Origin: DASSFG01 sp035550375
GTDB taxonomy: Bacteria > Planctomycetota > Planctomycetia > Pirellulales > JAICIG01
Length of the DNA stretch: 64,000 nt
Assembly: GCA_035550375.1 (NCBI GenBank)
Contig: DASZPH010000120.1
Coordinates: 62,001-126,000, forward strand
Reading direction: 5' to 3'
Part shown: positions 8,541 to 16,830 of the stretch, piece after piece
Numbering within the stretch: position 1 is the first letter of the stretch
Layout of the letters: each line of letters begins with the position of its first letter
Made by a program: the position numbers and the translations under genes
The notes under the pieces: generated by a model
Told to the model about the DNA's origin: nothing
What the model saw: the letters and a program-made list of their open reading frames with translations, nothing else
The model's database searches: none

Positions 8541-8963
8541 TCACTTCGGGAGCGCCCGCTCCATCGTCAGACAATACTCAGTAAAATCCAGCGTCTTCCA
8601 GAACGCGATTCCCGTCGAGTTGTTGACGAGGACGTCAAGGCGCACTCTCCCGACCTGGGACCAGACGTTGGTTGAGAGCCACACAATCGCTGCGCGCCCT
8701 AATCCTTGGCGGCGACATTCTTTGCGGATGAAGAACTGACGCAGGTAGACCCAGGCGGGCTCTTCTTTGAAGAGCGCGTAGCCGACGCACGTGTCGCCCT
8801 TGTCGAAGATCACCGCCCGGTACTCTTTCTCAAGCCAGCCGCGCATCCGCTGGGTCAACTCGTCGAGGGACATCCGGTTCTGATGTCCCTCGTCAAGGAT
8901 TAAGCACTGATTCATCTCCGCGAGCAGCGGTGCGTCATCGAGCGTTGCGACACGGTATTGCAT
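8541..8963 (-). CDS. GNAT-family N-acetyltransferase
   Basis: The 140-residue protein has the GNAT layout: YRVATLDDAPLLAEMN at the N-terminus, a central beta strand GYALFKEEPAWVYLRQFFIRKECR, and the acetyl-CoA loop RRQGLGRAAI (Q/RxxGxG/A). The C-terminal LDVLVNNSTGIAFWKTLDF is typical of the last helix and strand. The substrate cannot be told. It ends 38 bases from the end of rhaB and is transcribed toward it. Confidence 0.85.
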   Translation of the reverse strand: MQYRVATLDDAPLLAEMNQCLILDEGHQNRMSLDELTQRMRGWLEKEYRAVIFDKGDTCVGYALFKEEPAWVYLRQFFIRKECRRQGLGRAAIVWLSTNVWSQVGRVRLDVLVNNSTGIAFWKTLDFTEYCLTMERALPK

Positions 8964-9136
8964 GGGTACCTCTTGTTCGCCGCGGATGGGCTATGATGTT
9001 CGATTCGACTTAGCGACTCGTTGGGGGAGCTGCTGGACAGACGGCATACACACCGCCACCAATTATCTCCGGCACCGATCATGTTGGGGCACGAGAGGTT
9101 ATCGCCCCAGGGCCCCCCGACAGGGCGATGGCAAGT

Positions 9137-9164
9137 TTGACTCACTTCCTGCGAGCCTTATAAT
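9137..9164 (+). promoter_or_regulatory. Strong sigma-70-like promoter of the nfeD pair
   Basis: TTGACT at 9137-9142 and a perfect TATAAT at 9159-9164 are separated by 16 bases. Transcription would begin near 9171, about 65 bases before the preferred ATG at 9237. Confidence 0.7.
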
Positions 9165-9236
9165 CTATGCGGTCGAAAGGCCAACTGTGCTAATTACTTG
9201 CGCGGACTCGCGTGGCCAGTCTTTTCCCGAAAATCT

Positions 9237-11561
9237 ATGGAACCGCGGCCAAGCAGCCTATTACGCGGATTCGGGCCCGGAGGCCCACCGGCCGATCGAC
9301 TTTCGGCCTCCTTGTTCAGCGCCACCGCACTGCCGGGTAGCGCCTCGTGCCTGCTAGCCTTACTCTGGATTGCCGCCACGTTAGGCGACGGGTCCTGGCA
9401 GAACCATGCTTGGGCCGACGACGCGGCGAAGCAGGCCGCTCCGGCCCGTCTGGAAGAGGGCGAAGAAAATGCGGCCAAAGGCAAGCACGCGGGCGGCGCC
9501 GACGGCCGTGATCGGGTCGGCATCCTCGTGCGGGTCAGTCAGCCGATGAACGACCGGCTCGATGACCGTATTCGCCGAGCTGTGAGCGACGCCATTCAAA
9601 AGGCGAAGGACGCGGGTCGCTGGCCCGTGATCATCTTTGAGATCCGCGCCGGACACAGCCAATTTGGCCAGGCGTACGACCTGGCGCGTTACCTTTCCGG
9701 ACCGAACCTCAACGGCGCCACCACGGTGGCCTACATTCCCGAAACGGTCACCGGCCACGCAGTGCTCGTCGCGCTGGCGTGCGACGAAATCATCATGGAT
9801 GAGGACGCGCAGCTCGGCAGCGCCGGCGAATCGGAAAAAGAAGGGGGCACGATCAAGCAGTCCGAGCGAAACGCCTACGTCGAGATCGCCAACAGCCGCA
9901 AGACCGTGCCGGCCGACGTGGCCTTGAAAATGCTCGATCCGGCAATCGATCTGCGACTCGTCGAGACGGACGTGAGCCGCGAATTCGTCCGAGCCGACCG
10001 CTTGCCGGAGGTCCGCAAAGCAAAGTCGATCGCCAAGGAAGAGCCGCTCATTCCCGCCGGCCAGCCCGGTATTTTCAGCGGCGCGCGGGCCCGCGAGTTG
10101 GGATTCGTCAGTTTTCTGGCGAAAGACCGGCAAGCGGTCGCCAAGGCGCTAGGCCTGCCGGCAAACGCGGTTGAGGAAGACCTGGCGCTGAGCGGAGCAA
10201 TCCGTCCGGTGCGGATCGCCGTGAAAGGACCCATTTCCGCGGCGCTGACCGACCAGATTCAAAAGCTGGTGCAAACGCAGATTGACGATCACGACGTCAA
10301 CCTGCTTTGCCTCTGGATCGAAAGTCCAGGCGGCTCACCGAACGACAGCATCAACCTGGCCAACTACCTGATGGGCATCAACAGCGAAGAGCGGCGGACC
10401 GTGGCGTATATTCCCACGGAGGCCCGCAGCGACGCGGCCTACATCGCTCTGGCATGCGATCAGATTGTGATGCGGCCTCGGGCCGTGTTGGGCGGTTCGG
10501 GGGCGGCTGAATTGCCCGATGCCGAGCGAGAGACCACCGCTCGGTCGGTGGCGGCGATTGCCGAACAAAAACACCATTCGCCGGCACTCGCCGTCGCCAT
10601 GATCGACGACAAGCTCCCGGTTTTCCGCTACGTGCGGCAGGCGGACGGGCTGGTCGATTACTTCACCGAACAGCAGGCCGCCAAGCTGCCCGACGCCAAG
10701 CAATGGCAACGCGGACCTGCCGTGGGCGAGCCGGGGCATGTTCTGCAGCTTACCGGCGAGCAGGCCGAGCAATACGGTTTGGCGCACGCCGTGGTGCCCG
10801 ATTTTGCCGGCTTGAAGGCGCTCTACGGCCTGGAGCAGGATCCGGCGCTCGTCGAGCCGGGGTGGGCTGACTACTTGATCGACGCCCTCAACTCGCCGGG
10901 AGTTTCCATCTTCTTGTTGTTGCTGGGAGGCGCCGCGCTGTACGCCGAATTGCAGTCTCCCGGCATTGGCCTGGGCGGCCTGATCGCCGCTCTCTGCTTC
11001 CTGCTCTACTTCTGGAGCGCCTACCTCGGCGGCACCGCCGGGTGGCTGGAAGTTCTCCTCTTTCTGGCCGGGCTCACCTGCCTGGCGCTTGAAATCTTCG
11101 TTCTGCCCGGTTTCGGCCTGTTCGGGTTGGCAGGCGGGTTGCTCGTCATCAGTTCGCTGATTCTCGCCAGCCAGACGTTCGTGCTGCCGCGCAACGACTA
11201 CCAATTGCACCAGCTTCGCAACAGCCTTTTAACGCTGACCGGGGCGGGTCTAGGCATCGTCGTCGCCGTGGTGGCCATACGCCGCTACCTGCCGCACACT
11301 CCGGTGCTCAACAACATGGTGCTGACGCCACCTTCGACCGAGGAAGCGTCTCGCATCAACCAGCGCGAGGCGCTCGCCCAGCTCGATCATCTGCTGGGGA
11401 AGCGTGGCGTGGCGTTTACTCCGCTCGTGCCTGGCGGCAAGGCGCGTATCGACGACGAGCTCGTCGACGTGCTCACCGACGGCGAATTCGTCGACCGCGG
11501 TCTGCCGATCGAAGTGATCGAAGTACGCGCCAGTCGGGTGGTGGTTCGCGGACTAAGCTGA
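9237..11561 (+). CDS. NfeD-type membrane protein with tandem ClpP-like domains
   Basis: This 774-residue protein starts at ATG 9237 (a TTG at 9198 is in frame but lies close to the promoter). After a signal-like stretch come two ClpP-like serine-protease domains, about residues 90-310 and 320-540, then a multi-helix membrane region (ISFLLLLGGAALYAE through GLGIVVAVVA) and a C-terminal OB-type domain (GKRGVAFTPLVPGGKARIDDE). The two protease domains align over the active-site helix: GHAVLVALACDEIIM (Gly173) and SDAAYIALACDQIVM (Ser398). Serine is therefore seen only in the second copy. NfeD proteins act in membrane quality control with SPFH/flotillin partners; no SPFH gene is adjacent, but a short NfeD follows after 10 bases. 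Confidence 0.85.
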   Translation: MEPRPSSLLRGFGPGGPPADRLSASLFSATALPGSASCLLALLWIAATLGDGSWQNHAWADDAAKQAAPARLEEGEENAAKGKHAGGADGRDRVGILVRVSQPMNDRLDDRIRRAVSDAIQKAKDAGRWPVIIFEIRAGHSQFGQAYDLARYLSGPNLNGATTVAYIPETVTGHAVLVALACDEIIMDEDAQLGSAGESEKEGGTIKQSERNAYVEIANSRKTVPADVALKMLDPAIDLRLVETDVSREFVRADRLPEVRKAKSIAKEEPLIPAGQPGIFSGARARELGFVSFLAKDRQAVAKALGLPANAVEEDLALSGAIRPVRIAVKGPISAALTDQIQKLVQTQIDDHDVNLLCLWIESPGGSPNDSINLANYLMGINSEERRTVAYIPTEARSDAAYIALACDQIVMRPRAVLGGSGAAELPDAERETTARSVAAIAEQKHHSPALAVAMIDDKLPVFRYVRQADGLVDYFTEQQAAKLPDAKQWQRGPAVGEPGHVLQLTGEQAEQYGLAHAVVPDFAGLKALYGLEQDPALVEPGWADYLIDALNSPGVSIFLLLLGGAALYAELQSPGIGLGGLIAALCFLLYFWSAYLGGTAGWLEVLLFLAGLTCLALEIFVLPGFGLFGLAGGLLVISSLILASQTFVLPRNDYQLHQLRNSLLTLTGAGLGIVVAVVAIRRYLPHTPVLNNMVLTPPSTEEASRINQREALAQLDHLLGKRGVAFTPLVPGGKARIDDELVDVLTDGEFVDRGLPIEVIEVRASRVVVRGLS

Positions 11562-11571
11562 GGCGGCCGTC

Positions 11572-12153
11572 ATGCTTGATCCGTTGGCGTGGGCCATCGT
11601 CTTGATGCTGCTGGGCGTTTCGCTCGCCGTGCTCGAAATCTTCATCCCTTCGGGGGGTGTGATCGGGTTCTTGTCGATCGTCTCCGTGCTGGCGGCCGTC
11701 GGGCTGGCCTTTTATCGGGGCCCGTGGTACGGACTCAGCTTTCTAGGCACCGCGGTTCTGGCTTTGCCGGCCGCGCTGGTGACGGCGTTGCACTACTGGC
11801 CGGAGACGGCGATAGGGCGGCGCCTGCTTTTGGAGGTGCCGACCAGCGAGGACGTGCTTCCGGAAGACGACCAGCGGCGGCAACTGAAAAGTCTGGTGGG
11901 CCGGGTCGGACAAGCAAAGAGCTTGATGCTCCCCAGCGGCGCCATCTCCATCGACGGCCGCAGCATCGACGCCTTGAGCGAAGGAGTGGCGATCGAGAAA
12001 GGCCAGTGGGTCCAGGTGATCGAGGTGCGCGGTACGCGCGTGGTGGTGCGCCCCACCGAAAAACCGCCCGAGTCACCCTCTGCCGACGACCCGCTCTCAC
12101 GGCCGATCGAATCGCTCGGTCTCGATTCGTTTGAAGACCCGCTTGCTCCTTAG
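11572..12153 (+). CDS. Short NfeD-like membrane protein
   Basis: A 193-residue product with two to three membrane helices (WAIVLMLLGVSLAVLEIFIPSGGVIGFLSIVSVLAAVGLAF, LSFLGTAVLALPAALVTAL) followed by the NfeD OB-fold domain: SLVGRVGQAKSLMLPSGAISIDGRSIDAL and GQWVQVIEVRGTRVVVRP. It lacks the protease domain, like the short NfeD class. It follows the long NfeD by 10 bases in the same transcript, so the two probably work together at the membrane. The last 30 residues are Pro/Ser-rich and polar. Confidence 0.85.
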   Translation: MLDPLAWAIVLMLLGVSLAVLEIFIPSGGVIGFLSIVSVLAAVGLAFYRGPWYGLSFLGTAVLALPAALVTALHYWPETAIGRRLLLEVPTSEDVLPEDDQRRQLKSLVGRVGQAKSLMLPSGAISIDGRSIDALSEGVAIEKGQWVQVIEVRGTRVVVRPTEKPPESPSADDPLSRPIESLGLDSFEDPLAP

Positions 12154-12189
12154 ACCGCGCAGCCAGCGGAACCGCACGCAAAGCCGGCC

Positions 12190-13134
12190 TCACACGAAGA
12201 GCCTGCTCACCGACTCATTGCGGTGAATGCGCTTGATCGCTTCGCCCAGAAGATGAGCCACGGTTAGTACCTGGATGTTGGGGAGTTTCTTCTCCGGCGG
12301 CAGCGGGATCGTGTCGGTGATCACCATACTCTTGATGGGGGCCTTCTCGATATTCTCGATCGCTTTGCCGCAGAGCACGCCGTGTGTGGCTGCCACATGC
12401 ACCTCGCGCGCGCCGGCCTCGTGCACTTTTTTTGCCGCTCCGCAGATCGAACCGGCCGTGCTGATCATATCGTCGAACATCAGCGCGATTTTCCCCTCCA
12501 CCGAGGCGCCGATGATATTCTCCTGCCGCGTCTTCTCGGCGCTGGAACGACGTTTGTCGACGATTGCCAACCGCGTCCCCAGCCGCTTGGCGTGCCACAA
12601 GGCGCGCTTGGTGCTCCCCTCGTCGGGGCTGACGACCACCACATCCTCTTCGTTGAGTTTCATACGGGCAAAGTGGTCGTTGAGCACGGGCGCCGCGTAG
12701 AGGTGGTCCACAGGCACGTCGAAGAATCCCTGAATTTGCGCGGCGTGCAGGTCCATGGCCAGCACGCGGTTGGCCCCGGCGCGCGTAATCAGGTTGGCGA
12801 CGAGCTTGGCCGTGATCGGCACCCGGCCCTCGTCCTTGCGGTCCTGCCGGGCATAGCCGTAGTAGGGGATGACGGCCGTGATCCGTTCGGCGCTGGCTCG
12901 CATGCAACTGTCGATCATGATCAAGAGTTCCATCAGGTTCTCGTTGACCGGCGGGCAGGTGGGTTGCACCAGAAAGACGTCGCGGCCGCGGACGTCTTCG
13001 TCGACTTTGCACGAGATCTCGCCGTCAGGGAAGTTGCCAATCGAAATGGCGCCGACCGACAACCCCAAGTAGTCGCAAATCCGGACGGTCAAGTCGCGGT
13101 TGGCGCGCCCGCTGAATATCTTCAAGTCGTTCAT
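12190..13134 (-). CDS. prs: Ribose-phosphate pyrophosphokinase
   Basis: The 314-residue enzyme makes PRPP from ribose 5-phosphate and ATP for nucleotide, His and Trp synthesis. MNDLKIFSGRANRDL is the standard N-terminus, so I start at 13134 and not at the longer frame. The motifs are complete: FPDGEISCKVDEDVRGRDVFLVQP, YYGYARQDRK, the catalytic-loop region VVVSPDEGSTKRA with the KR pair, and the PRPP-binding ALMFDDMISTAGS. It lies 89 bases downstream of the GlmU-type gene on the same strand, the same order as gcaD(glmU)-prs in Bacillus, implying co-transcription. Confidence 0.95.
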   Translation of the reverse strand: MNDLKIFSGRANRDLTVRICDYLGLSVGAISIGNFPDGEISCKVDEDVRGRDVFLVQPTCPPVNENLMELLIMIDSCMRASAERITAVIPYYGYARQDRKDEGRVPITAKLVANLITRAGANRVLAMDLHAAQIQGFFDVPVDHLYAAPVLNDHFARMKLNEEDVVVVSPDEGSTKRALWHAKRLGTRLAIVDKRRSSAEKTRQENIIGASVEGKIALMFDDMISTAGSICGAAKKVHEAGAREVHVAATHGVLCGKAIENIEKAPIKSMVITDTIPLPPEKKLPNIQVLTVAHLLGEAIKRIHRNESVSRLFV

Positions 13135-13223
13135 TGCGTCGTTTACGGCAAAAGGTGTCCGAGCAAAGGGGCCTCCTCGCTTCACGGCCCAAACTGGCTT
13201 TGCCGGGCCGGCGAAGGAACAGA

Positions 13224-13979
13224 TCAGTTGTCCGCGGGTCGACCGCCGGCGCGCAAGACGCCTTCGACGGCCGCCAGCTCTTCGCGCGTGTTGATGCTCA
13301 GGGCCTCGATCGGCTTGAGTACGGGCATCGCCGACACGGTCCGGCCGGCCGCCTTCAACACGCCGGGACAGTCGGTCAAGTAGTACTCAGCTTGTGAGTT
13401 GTTTGGCCTTATGTGGTCCAGGGCAAACAAGAGATCCGGGCCGGCGAACACGTAGCAGCTCATGTTGACTTCCGTGATCCGCCGTTGGCTTTCGTCGGCA
13501 TCCTTCTCTTCGACGATTCGTTCAAAGCGGCCTTGGGGGTCGCGCACGATGCGGCCCAGTCCGTGCGGGTCGTCCTTGTGCGTCGTGCCCATCAGGCAGG
13601 CCGGCCGCGCACGCTCGAACTCGGCGAGGAGCGTGCGCAAAGAGTCTGACTGGGCGAGCGGTGAGTCGCCCGTCACGATGAGTACGGCTCCGTCCTGACC
13701 GGCCAGCGCCTCCCGACAGGCCATCACCGCGTGTCCCGTGCCCAGTTGCTCGGTCTGCTCGACGAAGCGCACGCGCGGCCGGCTCGCCAGGGCTTGCCGC
13801 ACCAGGTCGCCGCGGTAGCCGACAACGACGAGGACCTCGTCGACTCCCGCCGCGTTCAGCGCGTCGAGGACGTAGTCGATCATCGGCCGGCCGCAGACCT
13901 CGATCAGCACCTTGGGAAGATCGGATTGCATCCGAGTCCCTTTTCCGGCCGCCAGGACGACGGCAATGGTTTTATTCAT
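13224..13979 (-). CDS. GlmU-type UDP-GlcNAc pyrophosphorylase domain, without acetyltransferase domain
   Basis: From MNKTIAVVLAAGKGTRMQSDLPKVL the protein matches the N-terminal nucleotidyltransferase half of GlmU, with the signature LAAGKGTRM, the QxGTGHAV motif (EQLGTGHAVMAC), TGDSPL in place of the usual GD.PL, and EYYLTD. It ends at 251 residues, with no left-handed beta-helix hexapeptide repeats, so glucosamine-1-phosphate acetylation must be done by another protein. ATG 13979 is chosen because it directly precedes the Rossmann strand. Activity as GlcNAc-1-P uridylyltransferase is likely but another sugar-1-phosphate is possible. Linked to prs. Confidence 0.8.
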   Translation of the reverse strand: MNKTIAVVLAAGKGTRMQSDLPKVLIEVCGRPMIDYVLDALNAAGVDEVLVVVGYRGDLVRQALASRPRVRFVEQTEQLGTGHAVMACREALAGQDGAVLIVTGDSPLAQSDSLRTLLAEFERARPACLMGTTHKDDPHGLGRIVRDPQGRFERIVEEKDADESQRRITEVNMSCYVFAGPDLLFALDHIRPNNSQAEYYLTDCPGVLKAAGRTVSAMPVLKPIEALSINTREELAAVEGVLRAGGRPADN

Positions 13980-14104
13980 CGGCAGCGACAGGCGGTTGTC
14001 GGGAAAAGACGACGGGACCTTCCATCTTGCCATGAACGGCGGGGGCGTTCCAGGGGCCGCGACGGCAGGGTCGCTCCGGCGCCCCCTGGTTCGGGCCGCC
14101 TGGT

Positions 14105-16093
14105 CTACTTTTGCGGGACAAACCGCTGGATGAATCCTTGGGTCGTCATGTAGTAGACGTCGCCGTCCTCGTCCTCCCCGAACGAAAACACGGGGAGCAC
14201 GTTGCCGACGATCGGCTGGTTGGCAGTAACTTCCTTTTTCGAGAAATCGTAACGCAACGCATAAACCTTGCCCGTGATGTAATCCGCATACAGGTAAGCG
14301 CCCGCCAGTTCGGGTACGCGTTTGCCGCGGTAGACGTGCCCGCCCGTGATCGACTTGCCCACGTCGTGGTGATACTCGTAAATCGGATCGATCAGGTCGG
14401 CTCGGGCCTCGGAGCCGCGTGGGCCGAATTTGTGCCTTCCCTCGCGCAGGTTCCAGCCGTAGTTGCCCCCTCGTTCGATGATGTCGATCTCTTCCCAGAT
14501 ATCTTGGCCGACGTCGGCCGCCCAGAACGCGCCCGTCTGGCGATCGAACGACATCCGCCAGATGTTCCGCACGCCGTAGGCCCAGATCTCGCCGCGGGCG
14601 TCTTTGCGGCCCACGAAGGGATTGTCCTTGGGAATCGAATAGCCCTTCTTGCCCTCCTTATGATCGACGTCGATCCGCAGGATTGAGCCCAGCAGGGTGC
14701 CCAGATTCTGGCCGTTCCGCTGCGGGTCGTCCCGAAAACCGCCGTCGCCGAGCCCGACGTAGAGGTAGCCGTCCGGGCCGAAGACGATCGTGCCGCCGTT
14801 GTGGTTCCAAAACGGCTGCGGTATGCGGAGGACCTCTTCTTCGCTCGCCGCGTCGGCCTGGTTCGGATTGTCTTTCGAGCGTCGGAATCGCGAGATGACC
14901 GACGTGTGAGGCGTGGCCGTCGTGGTGTAGTAGACGTAGAACTCGCCGTTCGTTTTGTACTTGGGGTGGAAGGCCAGGCCCAAAAAGCCCTCTTCGTTCT
15001 CTTTGTCGTCGTAGCGAACTCGCGATTGAATATCGAGGAACTCGGCCGCCTCCGTCACGTCCTGGTCGTTGGGAAAGACGAATATCTTGCCGAGTTGAGA
15101 CGCTACAAACACCCGGTTGCTGCCGTCGCCCGCGTGCGTCAGCACCAGCGGCCGGTCGAACTCCAGGTTGGAAAACGCCCGTTCGATGCCCACGTCGAGC
15201 GGCGATTCGTCGACCTGCACCGCGGGAATGGCCGACAACCGGATCGCCGAGAGCGTGCCGGCCTTCATGTCGGGGACGAGCAGCCGGTCGTTCGCCTCAT
15301 CCAGGCACACGTCGGCCGCCGACTCGAATTTGCCGATCGGCGTCGGCGCGTGGCTTTCGCAGCCGAGCACCGAGACTTCGCCCGTGGTCCACTGGCTGAT
15401 GTAAAGCTTGCCGTTCTTGTCGAAGACCACGCCGTCGCCCCCCGGATAGCCCGACGCCTGCCGCACCATCTTGCCGTCGGCCAGGTTCACCCGCTGTAGT
15501 TCGCCGGAGCCGAAATCGAGCATGAGCAAATGGTCGGCACCGTCGCATGCCAGGCCGTTGGGCGCGTTCAACCCCTTGGTCCTCGACGAATCGGTGACCA
15601 GCTTCACGCTTCCCGTCGGTGAGACGCGAAACACGGCACCACCGCTCCCCTTTAGGTCTCCCGAATCGGAGACATAGAGCGTGCCCTGCTCGTCGGCGCA
15701 AAGGTCGTTGAGGAACTTCGGCTTGCTGGGAAATCTTTCCGCCGATACAAACACCGTGGCCGTCCCCTTGGCATCGATCCGCCAGATTCTCTGCTTGTCG
15801 GCCACGAACAGCAGATCGTTCGTGAAGACGATGCCTTTCGGGTCGTCCAGTCCTTCGGCGAACGGCTTGGCCGCGTTGTCTGACACAACCAGGACGGCGC
15901 CGTCGCCGTCTTTATCGAACTCGCCGATGGCCGTTACGAAGATCTGTCCGTCCCAACCGATCGCGACTGACTCGGGATTCTTGAGGTCTTTGGCAAGGAG
16001 CGTGATGTTGTAATCCGCGGCGTTCGCCAGGGATGAAACGAGAAGCAGGCAGAGCGTCCCCAGCGGAAATCGGCACATTTCTTCGGCAATCAT
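14105..16093 (-). CDS. Secreted beta-propeller / PQQ-type glucose-sorbosone dehydrogenase fusion
   Basis: The 662-residue protein begins with a signal peptide (to about residue 25, SLANA). Residues 27-300 are NHL/SMP-30-like propeller repeats (GWDGQIFVTAIGEFDKDGDG, LNDLCADEQGTLYVSDSGD, NGLACDGADHLLMLDFGSGEL). Residues 305-662 match the glucose/sorbosone dehydrogenase family: LTHAGDGSNRVFVASQLGKI, FLGLAFHPKY, NHNGGTIVFGPDGYLYVGLGDGG, EIWAYGVRNIWRMSFD and YGWNLREG. The family uses PQQ and acts in the periplasm, oxidising sugars; the fused second propeller may aid binding. A second in-frame ATG at 16078 is an alternative start. Confidence 0.8.
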   Translation of the reverse strand: MIAEEMCRFPLGTLCLLLVSSLANAADYNITLLAKDLKNPESVAIGWDGQIFVTAIGEFDKDGDGAVLVVSDNAAKPFAEGLDDPKGIVFTNDLLFVADKQRIWRIDAKGTATVFVSAERFPSKPKFLNDLCADEQGTLYVSDSGDLKGSGGAVFRVSPTGSVKLVTDSSRTKGLNAPNGLACDGADHLLMLDFGSGELQRVNLADGKMVRQASGYPGGDGVVFDKNGKLYISQWTTGEVSVLGCESHAPTPIGKFESAADVCLDEANDRLLVPDMKAGTLSAIRLSAIPAVQVDESPLDVGIERAFSNLEFDRPLVLTHAGDGSNRVFVASQLGKIFVFPNDQDVTEAAEFLDIQSRVRYDDKENEEGFLGLAFHPKYKTNGEFYVYYTTTATPHTSVISRFRRSKDNPNQADAASEEEVLRIPQPFWNHNGGTIVFGPDGYLYVGLGDGGFRDDPQRNGQNLGTLLGSILRIDVDHKEGKKGYSIPKDNPFVGRKDARGEIWAYGVRNIWRMSFDRQTGAFWAADVGQDIWEEIDIIERGGNYGWNLREGRHKFGPRGSEARADLIDPIYEYHHDVGKSITGGHVYRGKRVPELAGAYLYADYITGKVYALRYDFSKKEVTANQPIVGNVLPVFSFGEDEDGDVYYMTTQGFIQRFVPQK

Positions 16094-16217
16094 TATGGTT
16101 CTGGTGTCAAACGCAATCGACGAGGGTAACCGCCGGGTGGCCCGATTTCCAGGGGTGATGCCGATGGTGGGGACGCTCTTTCCGTGGTAGAGTCGACTTC
16201 AAACGAGGGAAACGCAC

Positions 16218-16799
16218 ATGGTCAACAAGCGCCTCGTCAGCGGCGCGGCATTTCTGGCGATCGCAATCGCCGGCTTAGCCGTGAGCCGCTTCAAGAGTTC
16301 CGTAGCCGAAGAGAAGCCGGCGGAGACTGCTTCGGCCGACGAGAAAGGGCCGCGCGAACCGGAGAGGCCGAAGCTCTACGACACCCAGGCCGACGGCAGC
16401 AAGCAGATTGCCGCGGCACTGAAAAGGGCCAAGGCCGAACGGAAACACGTGTTGTTGAAATTCGGCGCAAATTGGTGCGGCTGGTGCCACAAGCTGAGCA
16501 AGTGCTTTAAGGAAAACGAAGACGTCGCCCGCCTCTTGAACCAGAACTACGTGCTCGTGCTGATCGATGTCGACATTGTAGACGACCAAAAGCACAACGC
16601 AGACGTGCTCGAGAGATACGGCAACCCCACCCGGCTCGGCCTGCCGGCCTTGGTTGTGCTCGACGCCGAAGGCGAGCAATTGACGACCAAAGACACGGCC
16701 GAGCTGGAAGAGGACGACCACCACGATCCCCAAAAGGTGCTGGCGTTCCTCAACGAGTGGCAGCCGGAAAAGCCGCGGCCGGGCCGAAGAACGCCATAG
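16218..16799 (+). CDS. Membrane-anchored or secreted thioredoxin-fold protein
   Basis: The 193-residue product has an N-terminal hydrophobic segment (AAFLAIAIAGLAV, residues 10-22) followed by a charged linker and a thioredoxin-like domain. The redox site is WCGWC at residues 86-90 in KFGANWCGWCHKLSKCF, the type seen in DsbD-gamma and thioredoxin_7 proteins, not the WCGPC of thioredoxin. NPTRLGLPALVVLD holds the cis-Pro region. A CGAGGGA site precedes ATG 16218. A disulfide reduction role in the periplasm is inferred. It is divergent from the dehydrogenase gene. Confidence 0.8.
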   Translation: MVNKRLVSGAAFLAIAIAGLAVSRFKSSVAEEKPAETASADEKGPREPERPKLYDTQADGSKQIAAALKRAKAERKHVLLKFGANWCGWCHKLSKCFKENEDVARLLNQNYVLVLIDVDIVDDQKHNADVLERYGNPTRLGLPALVVLDAEGEQLTTKDTAELEEDDHHDPQKVLAFLNEWQPEKPRPGRRTP

Positions 16800-16830
16800 C
16801 GGTCTGTTGCGGCGAAGAGCCAGTTAGGCT

